A DNA stretch of 64,000 nucleotides from Lota lota (Eukaryota > Chordata > Actinopteri > Gadiformes > Lotidae). Position numbers and translations under genes: made by a program. The notes beneath the pieces are model-generated. The model saw only the letters and a program-made list of their open reading frames with translations, was not told where the DNA came from and ran no database searches. Location: assembly GCA_026745465.1 (NCBI GenBank), contig JACYXH010000477.1, positions 952,501 to 1,016,500 of the forward strand. Direction: 5' to 3'. The first letter of the stretch is position 1, and each line of letters begins with the position of its first letter. Shown piece after piece: positions 1 through 14,095 of this stretch.

Positions 1-210
1 AAGGTATTTTATTGTTGAATAATGTCGCATAATTCCAGCTTCTTTCTTCCCGTATTTGCCGGTGAACTCAAGACTATTGTATTACACCAGTCTTGGTCAG
101 GTGCAGATGATATGTATATACAGGGCCTGTCTGTCTCTCCTCAGAAACCACAACACTTGCAAAACACCACTCTTTCTATGTTTGCCTGTACTTTTGTTTC
201 ATTGTTATCC

Positions 211-948
<738 letters not shown>

Positions 949-1585
949 TGCTACAAGGCCAGGCAGCTGTAAAATGTGTTGTAAGCCCATAGTCTCTACT
1001 GCTGGTGCTGGTTTGGGCCACAGGAACTCGTTGGCCGGGTGTCCCAGTTCCCAGTGTTGTACCAGATAGAGGTGCAGGTGGCTGGGCCACCTCGACCTTG
1101 GATTCTGAGTACCTGATGCACCGCTGGGCAAAACACAGGAACAACCACTGGGAAAGTATCCAATTCCATTCAAAATAGCGTTATCGGCATGGGAAATACA
1201 CATGTACATGTCAAAGCAGTTGAAAAATGACACAAATGAAAAATTACTATAAAAAATATTATAATTGAAATATAAATGACCATAGAAAGTAAAAATTATG
1301 TTTATGGTCAGGTATCTCACTTTATGTTTCTGTTCTGTTCATAAAATAAAACAAATTATGAGTTTGTGTTTCTACTTTCAGGTCACCTAAAGTCTAGTTG
1401 TGTTTGGAAGCTCCAGAGGGCCCTGTGCCCACGTGTGACATCCAGAAGGGTTGTGGTCAAGGGTTTCTCCTGGCTGATATCTCCTGGTCCGCCATGGCTT
1501 TAAATAGGAGGATAACTGTTAAATGATAATAATAATAAAACGACAACTACCTGTCCCTCTCGGAGCCCACTATTACTCACTTGGC

Positions 1586-1860
1586 TTGCACAAGTACACA
1601 CACTCATGTAAGCATGCACAAATGCACAAACACACACATGTGCACACGCACACACACATTCACACATACCCACTCATGCACACACACCCACACACATACA
1701 CACACACACACACACACACAAACACACATAGTTTGGGATGCGAGCTGCTGGATAATGTCTGGTTACCACTCAGTGGGCAGTTCTCGTGATCACACATAGA
1801 TACACACAGACACACACATACAGACATACACACTCAGTCACACACACACACACACACACT
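1586..1860. repeat. CA-rich tract
   Basis: Interrupted CA repeats in two blocks. Confidence 0.93.
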
Positions 1861-1903
1861 TGCTTCATAATTAACACTACTCTCTCTGTAATAAAGGTAT
1901 CAT

Positions 1904-1972
1904 TTGACATAGATATCACTTCTATAACTGTAGGGCAGTGAATATCACTTCTATAACTGTAGGGCCAGTGAC
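1904..1972. repeat. Two-copy tandem repeat
   Basis: ATATCACTTCTATAACTGTA followed by GGGC(C)AGTGA occurs twice in a row. Confidence 0.85.
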
Positions 1973-1979
1973 TTCAATA

Positions 1980-3970
1980 AATAATGGCAGACTAGTCTGT
2001 TCCTGTTCTGTCTAATTTAACATTATCTTGTTGGTCTTTATTTATGCAACCGGATAGTGTTACATGCGTTATTTGTTCTATGTGCCAGAATTCCCTCCCT
2101 TCCCAGTAGAACCTTAAGTTAATGTGAATTTTGTACCTTGGGATGTGGCAGCGGTAAATATTGACCGTGGCCAGTGCACAGTAGCGGCTGCTGGCTCATA
2201 TGTCATTGCCCTCTGTGGAATATCATGGTGGACCCTATCTCTATACCGCAGCGAAAGATAGGGCTTTAGCAAGAAACCCTGTGATAGAGGATCATCTGCC
2301 TAACATTGCTTCATCTGAGTCCTCAGATGTAGAAATCCATCGATTCATATATCAATCAATCCATAACCATGCGTGTATATGATGCTCAACCAATATAGCT
2401 AGATATAATAAAGAAATATAAGGAATTTATTCATAGGGATGATCCCTATTACCAATGGTAACGCTAGAAGAAATATTGAAATAATGTATACTGAATGTAG
2501 AAATAGATGCATGCATCACATAAATATTCCTTGGTATAGAATCACCTACTGTTAGTCACAATTATATGCAACAATAAGTTATTTCACTAATCATACCACC
2601 TGAACAACATAGTTTGTTAGTGCTTTTTGTTTGTTGATTACTGCTAATTGACTACTAACTAGCTCTCGAAGGGGCCCAGTAATCGACTGAATGAATGTAA
2701 TCTTAGGTTAGCAATAGCATGAAAGACTATTGTAGCTAGGGCTAAGCCACAATTGGTTTCTGTATTTTTCTGTCCCTGAAATCCAAGAGAAAGTACAGTA
2801 GATAAACCCAACGCCCTGCACCCCTGTATGGGAGGGTATCTCTCTGCAGGAAAAAGATACAACAGGCCTTTTCAACGGAACCAACATTCCAATACTAGAT
2901 TTGTTGCAAGAACTCCAACGATTCCCCGCAATCTGATGCACTGAGATACAGTGTAATTCAATATTCATGGCTTTTTATTTTTGATAGAAGAAATAGCATG
3001 TTATGTAGGCCACTGTGCTCCATTGTGTTCATTATGTTCTACAAATCTCTTATATGTGATGAACATTACTACACACATAGTGAGTAATACATTACTATAT
3101 CACTAACCAATACACCATAAAACGCTTGTGTATGGCATTCCTGTCACATTCTCTGAACATGGTTGAAAGGCTTTCAAAGGGATATTTATCAAGTTTTGAG
3201 CAGGTATCCTGTGTACTAACAAATCCAGTAATCCAGTAAATCAGTATCTCTTACTACAGCCTGCTAATGGTATTACCCATGTGTTTCTGAACCATTAAAC
3301 ACGTATTATGAGGTAGATGAAGAGTTCCCAATCAAATAAAAAACCTTTTCAACGTGAAAAGTAGGCCGTGGTGGTCATGTTGTAAAGACTGAACAGAATG
3401 TTCCCATATGCACTGAGCCAACTGATCAGCGATAGCCAAGATGTTTGGGGAGAGTGCAGGAGAAACCCCATCAACAGGAAGTAGTTTGTGTTCAGGTGCT
3501 TGTTAACCAGCACAGCTGTGGAGAGAAATCTGTGTGATTGGTCTCACTTTCAACCTCCCATGTATGTAGTTTGCTTTCTGACTCCACCCATTCAGACACA
3601 AACACACACACACACAATCAGTCATATGTATTACATGAACACACAAAGACAAAGAAAAAAGATATGCAACACACGCATAAACATGCAGACATATATACTT
3701 TTGACTTGTTGGTCCTCATACCTTGAAACCAGGGGGTTGAAACTCTAATCGCTGTTTTGATCTTCAACCGGCACCTGGTTTCCCCGGCCTACTCCATCAT
3801 CCACCCCATATTAAACATCAAATATACTGTATGTCCATGGCTGGGTGATGATATCACATCATCCCATAATGATTAGACAGTGTGTTTCTATAGGGCGACT
3901 GTTAATTGCTGGCTGCCTCTGAGGAGCAGAGCTAGGCTAACAGAGAGAGATCTGTTGCTAGCTACAGTTG
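1980..3970. other. No gene recognised
   Basis: AT-rich, short frames only, without splice or homology support; a minor CA stretch at 3596-3620. Confidence 0.6.
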
Positions 3971-4055
3971 GCTGCTGATGTATCGCTGAGGCCAAATCTG
4001 GTGGAACTCACAAACACAAACATCACACGGCCACCCATCATTAGCAGGCCTGAGT

Positions 4056-4440
4056 TTGTATGTGTGGGTGAGTGTGTGTGGGTGTATGTGTATGTGTGAG
4101 TGTGGGTGTGTGTGTGTGTGTGAGTGTGAGAGTGGGTTGGTGTGTGTGTGTCTGTGCATGTTCGGGGGTGTGAGTGTGTGTGTTGTGTATGTGTGTGTGT
4201 CTGTGTGCATGTGCGGTTGTGTGTGTGTGTGTGCCTGCATGAGTTTGTGTGTGTGTTCCTGCACGTGTGTGCGTGTGTTTGTTTGTGTGTGTGTTTGTTT
4301 GTGTGTGTGTGCATGTGTGTGCATGTGCATGTGTGTTTGTGTGTGTGTGTGTTTGCCCCCCATGCATGCGCAGGTGTGTGTGTGTGTGTACATGTGTTTG
4401 TGTCAGTGATTGTGTGTGTGTGGGTGTGTGTGTGTGCATG
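4056..4440. repeat. TG-rich tract, left arm
   Basis: About 385 bp of interrupted TG repeats; complementary to the CA tract 75 bp downstream. Confidence 0.93.
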
Positions 4441-4513
4441 AGAATCTCAGATAAAGGGGACTTTGTGGTCCATTGTGTGTCAGACAGCTGGCACTGCCAC
4501 TATGTTTAACACC

Positions 4514-4723
4514 CCACACACACACATGCCAACATGCATTCGCAAACACACCTACGCACACACATTTATACAGGCACGCACGCATGCACACACACAAACA
4601 CACAAACGCCCACACCCACACACATACACACACACACACACACTTACACACCCAAACACACAAAAACCCACACCCACACACATACACACACACACACACA
4701 CACACATTCACACACACATTCAC

Positions 4724-4758
<35 letters not shown>

Positions 4759-4764
4759 CACACG
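4514..4764. repeat. CA-rich tract, right arm
   Basis: About 250 bp of interrupted CA repeats; pairs with the preceding TG tract. Confidence 0.93.
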
Positions 4765-5002
4765 TACAGCAGGTCATTGCAGGCATTCCGGGAGGTCCTC
4801 CCGTCCACATTAGTGAGGCATGAGAGTGATAGAGAGTGTCTTGTTGTGTTGCAGGATGACAGCAACAGTAGCAGCAGCCAACCTCTGCCAACCTCTACAC
4901 AGCATCTCTACACACAATAGCTGCTCAGGGTAGCCAAATGGCACCGTGGCCAGGTTCTCTTTCAGCAATTTACCAACAAATATGTCCACTATTCATCATA
5001 GT

Positions 5003-5125
5003 GTGAGAGTGTGTGCGCGTGTGCACGTGTGTGTGTGCGTGCGAATGCGCGTTTGTTTGTGCGAGTGCGTACGCGTGTGTACGTACGTGCGTATGTGTGT
5101 CAGTTTATCTGCGTGTGCATGTGTG
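5003..5125. repeat. TG/CG-rich tract
   Basis: TGTG/TGCG repeats with alternating purine-pyrimidine order. Confidence 0.88.
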
Positions 5126-6017
5126 GGTTAAGTGTAGCATCAAATAGCACAGCGATACAGAGAGATAACGGATCAGATAGTTAGATAGATGAAGGGAAAG
5201 GGGCTAGAAGGCAGAATGTTAGACAAAAAGAGCAGAGAGAAGGGCTAAGTAGACGCAGCTTGTCTTGTTCATAAAGAGTTGATCATCAGAGAGAGAGAGA
5301 GAGGGGCGTGGCACTGAACTCCAGAGACCACAGCGTAATAAATCACCTGTACTATCTGCAGTCAACAGCTGACGAGAAAAGCATTGCAGAATAAGCTTTG
5401 TTCAATAGATATTCACATCTACAAAAGAAAGAATAATATAGGATATATTATACGACTAGACACCAAAGTAGTGTTTGATGACTCACAGCTCTTTGTGTTT
5501 TATTTTACATGGGATTTTACTCCAGTTCACACATTTTCTTGTAATCTATTTGAATGAAAAAGCCATCATTTTTACATTGAAAAGTTGGAAAGCGTTGACG
5601 GTGGCATCACATACACACATGCTAGATTCAATTTGTAGCTCAGGTTTACTTGGGAATATAGGACTCAATAAGTTAGAATAATAATAATACATTGTTTTTA
5701 ACAGTGTTCAGTCTGCTTTATACTATCATGTTTATACTGTCATTACTATTTATCTCTTAAAGACAATAAATATATTAATATATTGTATTGATACCGATAT
5801 GTTCCCAATGCATATTCATCAGCTTCTCCGATAGAGACTTCTTGTGATGGAGGTGAAGTGATGATGATGAAGTGGAAGAGAGCTATGGATGATGAGTGGC
5901 CTTGTAATTAAAAGAGATTGCTATTTTCCCATCACAACGGGCTCTGCTACGCTGAACTGTAATTACATGTTGTTCAAACTGGAGGAGGGTGTCTCTAGTT
6001 GTACGAAGGCCTCCTTC

Positions 6018-6210
6018 ATAACAGTCTTTACCAGTTCAGTTCACACTTCTACAAGTCCACAACAACAGTCTTGACCAGTTCAGTTCACCAACTTCTACAA
6101 GTCCACTATAACTGTCTTTACCAGTTCAGTTTACCAGCATCAACAAGTCCACTATAACAGTTTTTACAGGTCAATTCACCAGCTTCTTCCATGTAACAGC
6201 CTTTACAAGT
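6018..6210. repeat. ~47-bp minisatellite, about four copies
   Basis: ACAGTCTTTACCAGTTCAGTTCACCA...CTTCTACAAGTCCA recurs with drift. Confidence 0.8.
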
Positions 6211-6240
6211 TTGATGTTCTCATTACTACAAGACATTAAA

Positions 6241-6379
6241 ATGTGTGTGTGTGTGTGTTCCATACATGCATGTGTATGTATTTGTGTGCATGCGTATGAG
6301 TGTTTTTTTGTGTGAAAGTAAATATGTAAATATCAGTGTTTGTGTGCAAAGGTGCATTTGCACACGTGTGTGTTTGTGT

Positions 6380-6420
<41 letters not shown>

Positions 6421-6447
6421 TGTGTGTGTATGTGTGCATGTGTGTGT
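6241..6447. repeat. TG-rich tract
   Basis: Pure TG at about 6375-6417 inside an interrupted tract. Confidence 0.92.
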
Positions 6448-6449
6448 CT

Positions 6450-7750
6450 AGGTAGTGCCCCTGTGACCCCACAGGGTGACAGTGGTGTGTTATAATGATC
6501 GATGCCCTGGGCACGCCAGCTATGGACCCACCTGGATAGTGTTAACTTCCTAATGCAGAGAGCCTAAACGCTGCAAGATGCTGACCTGCTTGTTTAATTA
6601 AGTGCAGTGTTGTGCTTAAACATTTACTACCACCCTTGGGAACTTCACGCTCCCTGAAATGCGTTTCATTAAAATTAGACTTGAAAAGGTAAACATTCAT
6701 CTTTCAGAAATGCCAGCATCCAGGTGCCATTGGGCATACAGAGCCTGTTTTCTCTTAAAAAATTCAGTTGTGGTGTGAAACAGGGTTAATCTCTGCTTAT
6801 GGCAAAGGAGTCATTTAGGGTCAAATTTGACCTCTGAGAGTAAGTCTAGCCCCGGTGGCCTTGAGACACACACAGCGTTAAACCTCCGTCCCCCTTGTTT
6901 TCCAGTAAAAGGAAATTGTCCCAGTGACCACATTGGAAACCGCTTCCCTCTCTGTTTTGATTGTGCATGGCTTAACTGCCTCCTTTCCCATGTCCTGCCG
7001 CTCTCCGCTATAAAGTCTCCACACACTGCGTCGCCTCGCGGTCATCATCGCTGACCTTTCAATGATGTGTGCAGGGAGACACCGAGAACCGCATAATTGC
7101 GAAACAAGCGGTATGTAGCATCCAGAGCTGTCTTGTTATCTTTCTGTCACTGGTCTTGAGAAGAAACTGTTGTTGTGGTCCAATGGTTTGTGTGGACAGA
7201 AGTCTACTCCTTTTATACATTGATTATTTTTCCAATCTTTCATTCTGAAACGTTTCTGCCAAGTAAGGGTCTTCTTGATGGAATGTACATTGAGTTGTTG
7301 AAAATATTGCCATAGAATTGTAAGACAAAAGTATAACACAAACCAAAGCGAAAGTTTCATTCTGTTGTCGATTTGTCCCAAACTACCGTTACATAATCAG
7401 AAATCATTCTGCCCTCCTCCTGGTTGATTAGGAATTGACAATTAGATCGTTTTGTGAGTCCGGTGCAGAAGGACAAGTCCCTCTTTATGTTTTAGCTCTG
7501 CGGTGGCCAACACCACTGCGTGCACACATCGATGGGTGGAAATATTCCACATGATGGGCTCCAGCATCTTGGGAGAGGAGACGATTGGAACCTTTCAGAG
7601 CTTTCTGTGAACAATGAGGAGACAAGTAAGCCGAACACAGAGCACGCGAGACACAGAGTGGTTTGCATGCGCTAGGCTTGACCATGTCGCCAAGGCTGGT
7701 ACAATTTGTGCTTGGCGAGTTTCAGTGCTTTGACCCCTTTTCGCTCAGCC
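6450..7750. other. No gene recognised
   Basis: Unique-looking sequence. Short frames on both strands give no recognisable domain. Confidence 0.55.
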
Positions 7751-7754
7751 TCTG

Positions 7755-8130
7755 CCCTTCCCTCTTCTCTCTCTTTCTCCCTCTCTCTCTCTGTCTCTCT
7801 CTCTATATATTTATAAGTGTCTCTCTCTCTCTCTTTCTCTTCTCTCTCTCGCTCTGTCATTACGCTCTCTCCATCTCACCCTTTGAGTGCAGAGCAATTA
7901 GAGAGACAGAGCGGGGAAGGGAGGAATGTGCAAGCAGGATCCAGAGGGAAAGCGATGAGTGCGTGAGTGAGTGAGAGAGACAAGAGGAGATGGAGAGCAG
8001 ACATCAACGTAAGCTACGGCTGGCCGCAATGAGAGCGTGAGAGGCAGGATGAGAATGTCAAGGAGAGGAGGAAGAGGAGAAGATAGAACCTGAGAGGACA
8101 GGAGAGGAGAGCAGAGGAGAGGAGAGGACC
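7755..8130. repeat. CT tract followed by GA/GGA-rich sequence
   Basis: CT repeats to about 7860, then GAGAGA and GGAGAGGA repeats to 8130 on the same strand; the two halves are complementary. Confidence 0.8.
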
Positions 8131-8340
8131 TGAGGTCGTAATTGGCCTGTTTGTCCGAGCCGGTCGGGATCCAGCCAAAGCCCAATGCCTCAATGGCTGG
8201 CCTGACCTCTAGTGCATCCCGTGCATGCAGCCAACCACAACTAACTGCAGTGTGCTCTCTGGCAGTGTCCAATGTCAGCCCTGGGAGCACCACACCACCA
8301 AGAAGGCCTCATGGATGGGCATGGATAGGCCACTGATGGG

Positions 8341-9690
8341 GGTTGGTTCTATCAAGATGGCACAATACTGCACTACTGAATTTATATGAGGCTCTAAACA
8401 GCCACCAGACGACAATCATCGTGGCTGAGGATTTTAATAAGGCAAACCTCAAGAATTCCTTCTGGAATTTGACCAACATATCATATGCCCCACCCAGAGG
8501 GGTGAAGGAAACTGGACCACTGCTACTCACTGATCAAAGACAGCTATAAAGCTCAGTCTCTCCCTCTGCTCAGCAAATCAGAACATGCCGCCATAGTCCT
8601 CATGCCAAGTATAAACAAAGGCTGAAACAGGAAGCTCCGGTCAAGGGACAAGGGAGGTCACACCACAAGCTGGACTGCTCAATCAGAGGCAGAACTTCAG
8701 GATACGCTGAGTGATGCATCCAGTTACATATTCCTGGAGAGCTTTAAAGAGAAACAACAGGAAGGTGGCAGAACCGGACGGCATCCTCGGACGCGTCCTC
8801 AAGGCGTGTTCAGACCAGCTAACCCCTGTATTCACTGTAGTGTTCAATCTCTCTCCAGCCCAGTCTGTTATACCAGCTAACCCCTGTAATTACTGTATTG
8901 TTCAATCTCTCCCTAGCTCAGTTTGTTTTACCAGCTAACGCCTGTTACCACTGTACTGTTCAATCTCTCCCTAGCTCAGTTTGTTTTACCAGCTAACCCC
9001 TGTTACCACTGTACTGTTCAATCTCTCCCTAGCTCAGTTTGTTTTACCAGCTAACCCCTGTTACCACTGTACTGTTCAATCTCTCCCTAGCTCAGTTTGT
9101 TTTACCAGCTAACCCCTGTTACCACTGCACTGTTCAAGTACAGTGAACACGAGTGGTGAGAGTAGGAAGCCCCACCTCATCAACACTGATCAACACAGGC
9201 CCCCTCCCCCAGGGTTGGGTCCTGAGCCCTCTGCTATACTCCCACTTCACATGACTGTGTGGCTACTTTCATAACACCATCATCAAGTTTGCTGACGACA
9301 CAGCAGTGGTAGGCCTGGTCTCCAACAACGACGAGAAGGCCTACCTTGAAGAGTTGGAGAACCTGTCGCGGACAAGGATCAGACATTGACAGTTCACTCA
9401 GATACACTGGTGAAAAGGGCAGCTCCTTTATCAACTTAGACGTCTGAGGAAATTCATGTTGTACATGGTCCTGTACACACTGCACCGTACATTTAACACC
9501 GTTTTTTTTGCACAGCATGATCTGTAGATTTACCGTTTTTTTTATTTCACCTGTTCACTCTTACACTTCTAATTACTGTGTATTTATCATTAATTGTCTA
9601 AGCACAGTTGAAAGAGCAGACAAAGTAAGCATTCCACTGCTAGTTGTACATGTAAGTATGTGACTGAATAAAAACTGGAAACTGGAAACT
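8341..9690 (+). mobile_element. Decayed L2/Rex1-like LINE fragment
   Basis: Ordered but broken LINE protein pieces: endonuclease-end LYEALNSHQTTIIVAEDFN, an SLPLLSKSEHA-like stretch, the RT start AEPDGILGRVLKACSDQLTP, then after the minisatellite the RT core IIKFADDTAVVGL. Ends GACTGAATAAAAACTGG with short tandem ACTGGAA. Large deletions; non-functional. Confidence 0.82.
8814..9140. repeat. 58-bp minisatellite inside the LINE RT region
   Basis: ACCAGCTAA recurs at 8814, 8872, 8930, 8988, 9046 and 9104, exactly 58 bp apart. The first copy is still part of the LINE reading frame; later copies are almost identical to each other. Confidence 0.95.
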
Positions 9691-9743
9691 GGCTCTAAAT
9701 GCTGGCTGGGTGGGGGGATCCACCCAGCCAGGCGTTTAGAGCC
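9691..9743. repeat. Inverted repeat hairpin just after the LINE
   Basis: GGCTCTAAATGCTGGCTGGG and CCCAGCCAGGCGTTTAGAGC are inverted with one gap and one mismatch, around a G-rich loop. Confidence 0.85.
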
Positions 9744-10334
9744 AAGATGGCCGCTAGGTGAATAAGGCCCCTGCAACTGCGACCACTTAGGCTGAGAGGA
9801 AGATGGTGTTTCGCTTAACTTGTTCTTTTTGCGTCTCACAACACCCTACAGAGAGTAAATGTAGTTAGTTTACAGGCAACATATACACCGTTCAAGGTGA
9901 CAGTCTATTTTAGATTTAGTTCTCTGAACCAGTTGTCAATGAAGACTGCCTTGGATTATATATAATAAATATATATATATACACTACTCTGGTTATGTAC
10001 ATCCTCTGTGCGGCTGCTACCACTCATGCTTCATAAAGGAGCTGTGTTGGAACACACGTCCCGCTGTGTGTTGGCCTCACCTGGAGTCAGAAGGTTTCAT
10101 GGGACAGGCAGAGGTTATGGAACAGTTTATGAACACAACACAATCAGGGGCTGGGCTGTATGGGAAGCCAAGCCCCTTGTCCTCAACATCTCCTAGCGTT
10201 CGGGCAGGACTGGAAGCCAACCACAACGTTGCAGTAAACAACATTTCTTAGTCTGACCACTTTGCTCTAACATTATATAGAGCTGCCTGCGCAGCCCGTA
10301 ATCTAGCACAGAGACACCGTCTGGTTCATTTTAT

Positions 10335-10404
<70 letters not shown>
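10335..10404. repeat. Poly(G)70 homopolymer
   Basis: Seventy consecutive G. Exceptional length for a vertebrate genome; could be real or an assembly artefact. Confidence 0.9.
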
Positions 10405-12480
10405 CGAAGGTTGGTTTGTTTTTGTTGGGGAGATATGAGAGGTTATGAAAAGCTTGTTAAAACGTTGAGGTGTGAAACACAAGGCACTCGCACAAGATAC
10501 TACCAGGTCAGGGGACACGAAGGCGACTGAGAGAAATCAGCAGTCGCAGAGAACTTGTCCAACCTGAGGGATAACTACTGGATCTCTAACGCATCTCTTT
10601 CCTCGTGATAACAACAACCAACACGCCCAAAATACCCCATAACACACCAAGTCTAGCGTTCAAATAAAGCTGTGAGACAAATGGGTGTTTGATAAAATGT
10701 TTTTTTTTCTTTTATTGATATTAAAAATGAAAGTACATGAATTGTGCATTTCGGACATTCTAGCGTGCAGAGGTTAAACAAAATAATACACACAGGCTGA
10801 GTGGGCTACTGACACAGAAGATGTTGCCTGCTGCCGCTGAGCAAGGCAGCCTTTCATATTCAGTGACAGGAAGTGGTTGACTTAGGACATAAGGGTTGCC
10901 TGGTTGATCTTTACAATAATAATAGCGAATGAATGCAGTCCTAGCAGGAATCATATCTTAAAATAAAATAGATATCATCATGTCTATTTTATCATTGCTG
11001 TCCGGGAATTCCATCTTTACGGCGCAAATAATAATATTAATAATTTTTATTATAATAATTGCAATGCTTTAGAATATTTAAAGAGGCAGGAAGCGGGCTA
11101 TTTTGAGTTCCCATTTGGAGATTTGTTCTGCAACTTCTCTACTCTCCTTACTGTATGATGTTCTCAATCCACTCTTTATTTCGTGGGCATTTTTAGGATG
11201 CACTGACCTTGTCTATGGCATGCCCTAAGCTGCTGCTGTCTCTACAACAGACAGCTAGGAGTTTATGGCCAGATATGGGCTAACGTTTTATTGGCGTACC
11301 TCTCTCTCCACACATCTCAAGACACTCAATCACCGGAGCCAGATTTCATCCTGAGGGTTTGAATGTTTCAATTATGTCTGATATAGCCCTTCATCATCAA
11401 ATTCGTAATGATTCTCTTGGGATGTTAGAATAATATTTGATCCTCTTTAAACTGAATATAGATAGTGTATAACCTTTAAGGCATGGCCTGATAGAGGGTG
11501 AATGTGGGACAAATAAGGGGATACGAGGGTATATCAGATGGGAGAGGGAGGTGTAAATGATCCATAAATGAATGATGGAAAGAATAATTTTCCAGTCATA
11601 TAACCGGACTGCCCACCACAATGTCTAGCCAAAGGGATGCGAAGTCTTCTTCATCGCTGTATTTTTCTGTCCAGATACTTATGTCAAAGGTGGACACCAA
11701 ATGGCAGTCGATAGCACGTTGACCAAGGGAGCTGATAGGTAGAGGGGAAGAGACCATGCACATTCACAGAGATATGATTTAATAAAGAACCAATTGTTCC
11801 ACTCCCATCCATTCTAAAGTGGCTTTAAAACTTAGTGGGTTGAGTACAATCAATGAAGAGTTGTTTCAGTCGGTCATGATTGTGTTCTTTTCAATAGAGA
11901 ATCTGTCATATAGCCAGACTTTGACTTTTATCAAACTTATGAATGCTCCAGGGAACATCTTCAAACACATGTTGGATAGGAAAAGACAAGAGACACACTG
12001 AGATGTCGTTATCTTACAACCAATGAAATCACGCTAGAGAAACTCTCTTTCCCTTTTATTTTATTTTTTCAAAGTTGCAGCCAATCAGATGGCTGCCTCA
12101 GAATTTCTGAGGTCTCGTTATCCAAGCTGTTCTACGGCCCTTCATGTGTTTGGGGGACACAGGTCTGGCTAAGTGGGAATATTTAACAGACAACCATGGT
12201 TTCTGAATGTCCATGCAAACCAGAATATTTGGAGTATGTGCCTAATTGGGTGATATGGTAACATACCTATGCAATCGTGGCTACGAAGCTGTTAAAATAT
12301 TGATTTAAGGTAATGTCAAATGAAAACGAAAAAAATGAAAATATTTTTGGTACAAAGCATCTAAAAGAAAAGCATGACGACTCCAATTGGAAGAAAGAGA
12401 TCATTACAAAATAAATCCGCATCAGTGCTACGTATATTATTTGGACCAATTTTTCAAATATATTTTATAACAAAATAAAT
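10405..12480. other. No gene recognised downstream of igf2
   Basis: AT-rich, no coding pattern. Part could still be igf2 3' UTR if the transcript is very long. Confidence 0.5.
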
Positions 12481-12599
12481 AATGCCTTTATACAGTGCCC
12501 TTGTTTGTATTTCAACAAACAAACAAAAAGCTTGGCGGCTCATTACGCAAGGATACACCTCAGACTAAAGGAAAATACCACAACGTCCCTGGAAACTTA

Positions 12600-12612
12600 T
12601 TATATATCTATA

Positions 12613-12655
<43 letters not shown>

Positions 12656-12672
12656 ATATATATATATATATT
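12600..12672. repeat. (TA)n microsatellite
   Basis: TA repeats with a central TGTGTA interruption. Confidence 0.95.
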
Positions 12673-13847
12673 CAAGTATTTGTTTTCAGGCAAAAGCATG
12701 TGAATACTACTGATATACAATACAACAAAAAGGTTAGTTGACATTATTGCTGTTTTTTCCCTTTGAATTTAAATGTTGTGCCTTTTTTTTCCTGTAAAAT
12801 AACATAACAATAACCATGGAAAATATGCCTAACAGGAATGTCACGGTACCAGAATCTGACGTTTTTTCTTTTTTTTTTCTTGAAACGTTGATATGAAAAG
12901 AAAACAGAAAAATAAAAATATAATTAAAATATGATCATCATTATCCCACTCAGTCGGTGTCCAAAACATTTCCCTTCCTGCCCTCGGCAGTCAGCAAAAC
13001 CATGGCAAACAGGAAGTTCTGTCCAAGAACTTTAGTTCTGTCCCAGTCCAGGCAGTCCACCATGTCCAATTTGTATCCCCGCTCTGGTCCCTGTCCAGGA
13101 ACCACAGAAGGACACTCGCCTGACAATTACACCAGCAAGCCAGTGATGAGCAACCGCTAGCACACGCTGTTAGCCTACGCGCTAACACAGCCCATGGCTT
13201 CGCTCAGTGACACTTCCCCTTTACATTGCCACTGCCAAGAAGAGCCACCATATCCTTTATTTTCCTCTTTTTAAAAAGTCAGACTTTCCTTAAAACGGAA
13301 AGTTTTAAGATCCAAAGAAAAAAAAAACGTGCTTTTTCAACCTCTTCTTCTTTGAGTCCATTCCCAAAGCTAGCACCATGACATTTTTTTTAAGCTACAC
13401 GTTCATTGTTCATAAAAAAATAGTGCCTTTTTTTCTATACTTTGACGTATTCCGTGGCAATGTGCAATTTGCAGACTCTTTTCTGCTTCTTGTTTGTGAT
13501 TAAAAGGTGCTGGAACAGGAATCTAATTTTACAAAATAATTCCTTACAGTGTGGAAGTCCTTTTTATAGTTAAGAGGTGCAAACTAATAAGAAAAAGAAC
13601 TATCAGAGGTGTTCTTATGCCTCAGGAAAGCCTGGTGGAATGGATTCTTTCATGCATGCCGCTCTTCACCGTCGTCTTCCTCAGGGACAAAACCCATTCC
13701 TCCATGTGTCCGCCTCTGACACTGTCTCTTTCATTTCCTCGTCTCCTTTTTCTCTTCTGTTTTACTTAAGGATCCACCTGGATTGCATCAGCCGAATTGG
13801 TAACTTTTTGTTCATCATTTGTGTTTATGCCTTTTGTGTCAGTGAAT

Positions 13848-14095
13848 GAAAGAGAGAGGGAGAGCGAGAGAGAGAGAGACAGAGACAGACAGAGAGAGAG
13901 AGAGTTGAGATAGAAAGATGGAGAGAGTTGAGAGAGAGAGACAGAGAGATAGTTGAGCAAGAGAGACAGAGAGAATTTAGAAAGAGACAGAGAGAGAGTT
14001 GAGAGAGACAGAGAAAGAGTTAAGAGAGAGAGACGGAGAGTTCCGAGAGTGAGATAGTTGAGAGAGAGAGACAGAGAGAGAGTTGAGAGGCAGTA
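13848..14095. repeat. GA-rich tract with GTTGAGA spacers
   Basis: Repeated AGAGAGTTGAGAGAGAGACA-like units. Confidence 0.9.

Noticed and set aside
4041-4920. Open frames of His/Thr and Cys/Val repeats
   Set aside because: Translations of CA and TG dinucleotide repeats; the same pattern appears at every microsatellite in the window.
7136-7381. 81-codon minus-strand frame that looked faintly transposon-like
   Set aside because: No catalytic motif or termini could be found; left unassigned.
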